Assembly: GCA_003476685.1 (NCBI GenBank)
Contig: DMVN01000051.1
Span: 1-6,480, forward strand
Origin: Acidobacteriota bacterium
GTDB taxonomy: Bacteria; Acidobacteriota; Aminicenantia; Aminicenantales; Saccharicenantaceae
Direction of reading: 5' to 3'
DNA length: 6,480 nucleotides
The notes beneath the pieces were generated by a model. It was not told the DNA's origin. It was given only the letters and a program-made list of their open reading frames with translations, and did not search any database. The translations under genes and the position numbers were made by a program. This document shows positions 5,843 to 6,480 of the stretch, in pieces (position 1 is the first letter of the stretch; each line of letters starts with the position of its first letter).

Positions 5843-6480
5843 CTAGCGGATAAAAGTATTAAAAAGCAGCTTGAAGGTGCCATGGGTCTGGGCCCGGTGC
5901 TGGGCCCGAAGACCGATCAGGATCACCTGGCCCTGCCCGTAGGCGGCCTCGACCATGGCCGCCTTCTTGCTCAGGTATTGCTCGCCTATCAACCAGCCGC
6001 TCTGCAGCAATTCTTTTTCTGCGTAACGAACCACCACCCGGTACTTTTCGCTGCCCGGGCCGGGAAGAATTTCAAAGACCGGACTCTCGGAGAAAAGAAC
6101 CAGTCCCTTTTCCGGAAGGCCATAGGCCAGGGGATTCAGGTTGTCGAAAGAAGCCTTAAGAGTGGAGCCAGGGCAGAAGAATTCTCTGGAATCAACCTCA
6201 GCTACCACGTTTCTCAGACTTAGGCCGAATTTTTCTATGGCCAGATTGCCGGCTGCACCCAGGCAGACCAGGACGCCGCCGCGGTTAATGAATTCTTTCA
6301 ATTTTTCCAGTCCTTCCGGGCCCAGCCCGCTGCGGTATTCTGGCGGATAATTGGCGAAGCGGCGGGAACTCTCCCTGACTTCTCCCATGATCATGGCCGT
6401 TGAGTCATGGGGCAGTATCAGCAGGTCGATTTTTTTGGCCAGCTGACCGCTTTTAATATCGGCATCCCTGATGGTGAGGT
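5843..6480 (-). CDS. C-terminal part of an M14 zinc-carboxypeptidase-like protein with amidotransferase-like domain (5' end outside the window)
   Basis: The frame is open from the TAG at 5843-5845 to the window edge, giving 211 visible codons. The visible part resembles the C-terminal tail of large exported M14 metallopeptidase-like proteins, which carry a class I glutamine-amidotransferase/DJ-1-like Rossmann domain after the carboxypeptidase domain. Supporting stretches, numbered from the first visible codon, are IDLLILPHDSTA (about 17-28), PPEYRSGLGPEGLEKLKEFINRGGVLVCLGAAG (about 46-78), EFFCPGSTLKASFDNLNPLAYGLP, SGWLIGEQYLSKKAAMVEAAYGQGQVILIGLRAQ and the ending HGTFKLLFNTFIR. The peptidase zinc ligands are not in the window, so activity cannot be judged. 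The ATG at 6394 is internal: 28 further codons upstream continue the same domain without a stop. The domain probably does not act as an amidotransferase; no Cys-His-Glu triad is evident. It converges with the lipoprotein gene. Family assignment is from remembered sequence style and is fairly firm; substrate is unknown. Confidence 0.82.
   Translation of the reverse strand, partial: LTIRDADIKSGQLAKKIDLLILPHDSTAMIMGEVRESSRRFANYPPEYRSGLGPEGLEKLKEFINRGGVLVCLGAAGNLAIEKFGLSLRNVVAEVDSREFFCPGSTLKASFDNLNPLAYGLPEKGLVLFSESPVFEILPGPGSEKYRVVVRYAEKELLQSGWLIGEQYLSKKAAMVEAAYGQGQVILIGLRAQHRAQTHGTFKLLFNTFIR

Noticed and set aside
5882..6223. Plus-strand open frame within the M14-like gene
   Set aside because: The opposite strand encodes the conserved C-terminal domain. 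This frame has no ribosome binding site or recognisable motif.

Overview
The window holds four protein-coding genes and two structured intergenic spacers. Coding DNA is GC-rich with G/C-biased third positions, while the spacers contain AT-rich patches. The gene set looks like a heterotrophic, envelope-rich bacterium: an NagZ-type family 3 glycosidase, an aldo/keto reductase, a secreted YncE-propeller/alkaline-phosphatase lipoprotein, and an M14 carypeptidase-like protein with an amidotransferase-like tail. The protein style recalls Acidobacteriota, possibly the Aminicenantia lineage. That placement rests on recollection of family members, not on a search, and should be held loosely.

Layout. 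From base 2 to 1693 (+) runs a GH3 beta-N-acetylhexosaminidase-like gene, probably cut at its 5' end by the window edge. Its stop codon overlaps the start of an aldo/keto reductase (1690-2685, +) in an ATGA junction with a strong ribosome binding site, so these two form a translationally coupled pair. A 227-base spacer follows (2686-2912). It carries three inverted repeats and then a purine-rich 16-bp direct repeat (two perfect copies plus one degenerate). Next is an 897-residue lipoprotein gene (2913-5606, +), which joins a YncE/YVTN-type beta-propeller to an alkaline-phosphatase-superfamily phosphoesterase domain. It is followed by a good intrinsic terminator (5657-5694).

The spacer between the lipoprotein gene and the convergent last gene (5607-5842) also contains a tandem 9-bp repeat and a nested set of inverted repeats (5724-5822) that could fold into a branched RNA. 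On the minus strand, 5843-6480 encodes the C-terminal part of an M14 zinc-carboxypeptidase-like protein. Its reading frame stays open to the window edge, so the catalytic peptidase domain lies outside.

Functionally, the GH3 enzyme and the reductase probably act together on a carbohydrate or amino-sugar substrate. The lipoprotein and the M14 protein look like independent envelope or exported hydrolases. No mobile element, CRISPR array, tRNA or rRNA was seen. The least explained signals are non-coding: a set of short motifs in the same order in both spacers, the nested palindromes at 5724-5822, and the 16-bp repeats upstream of the lipoprotein gene.
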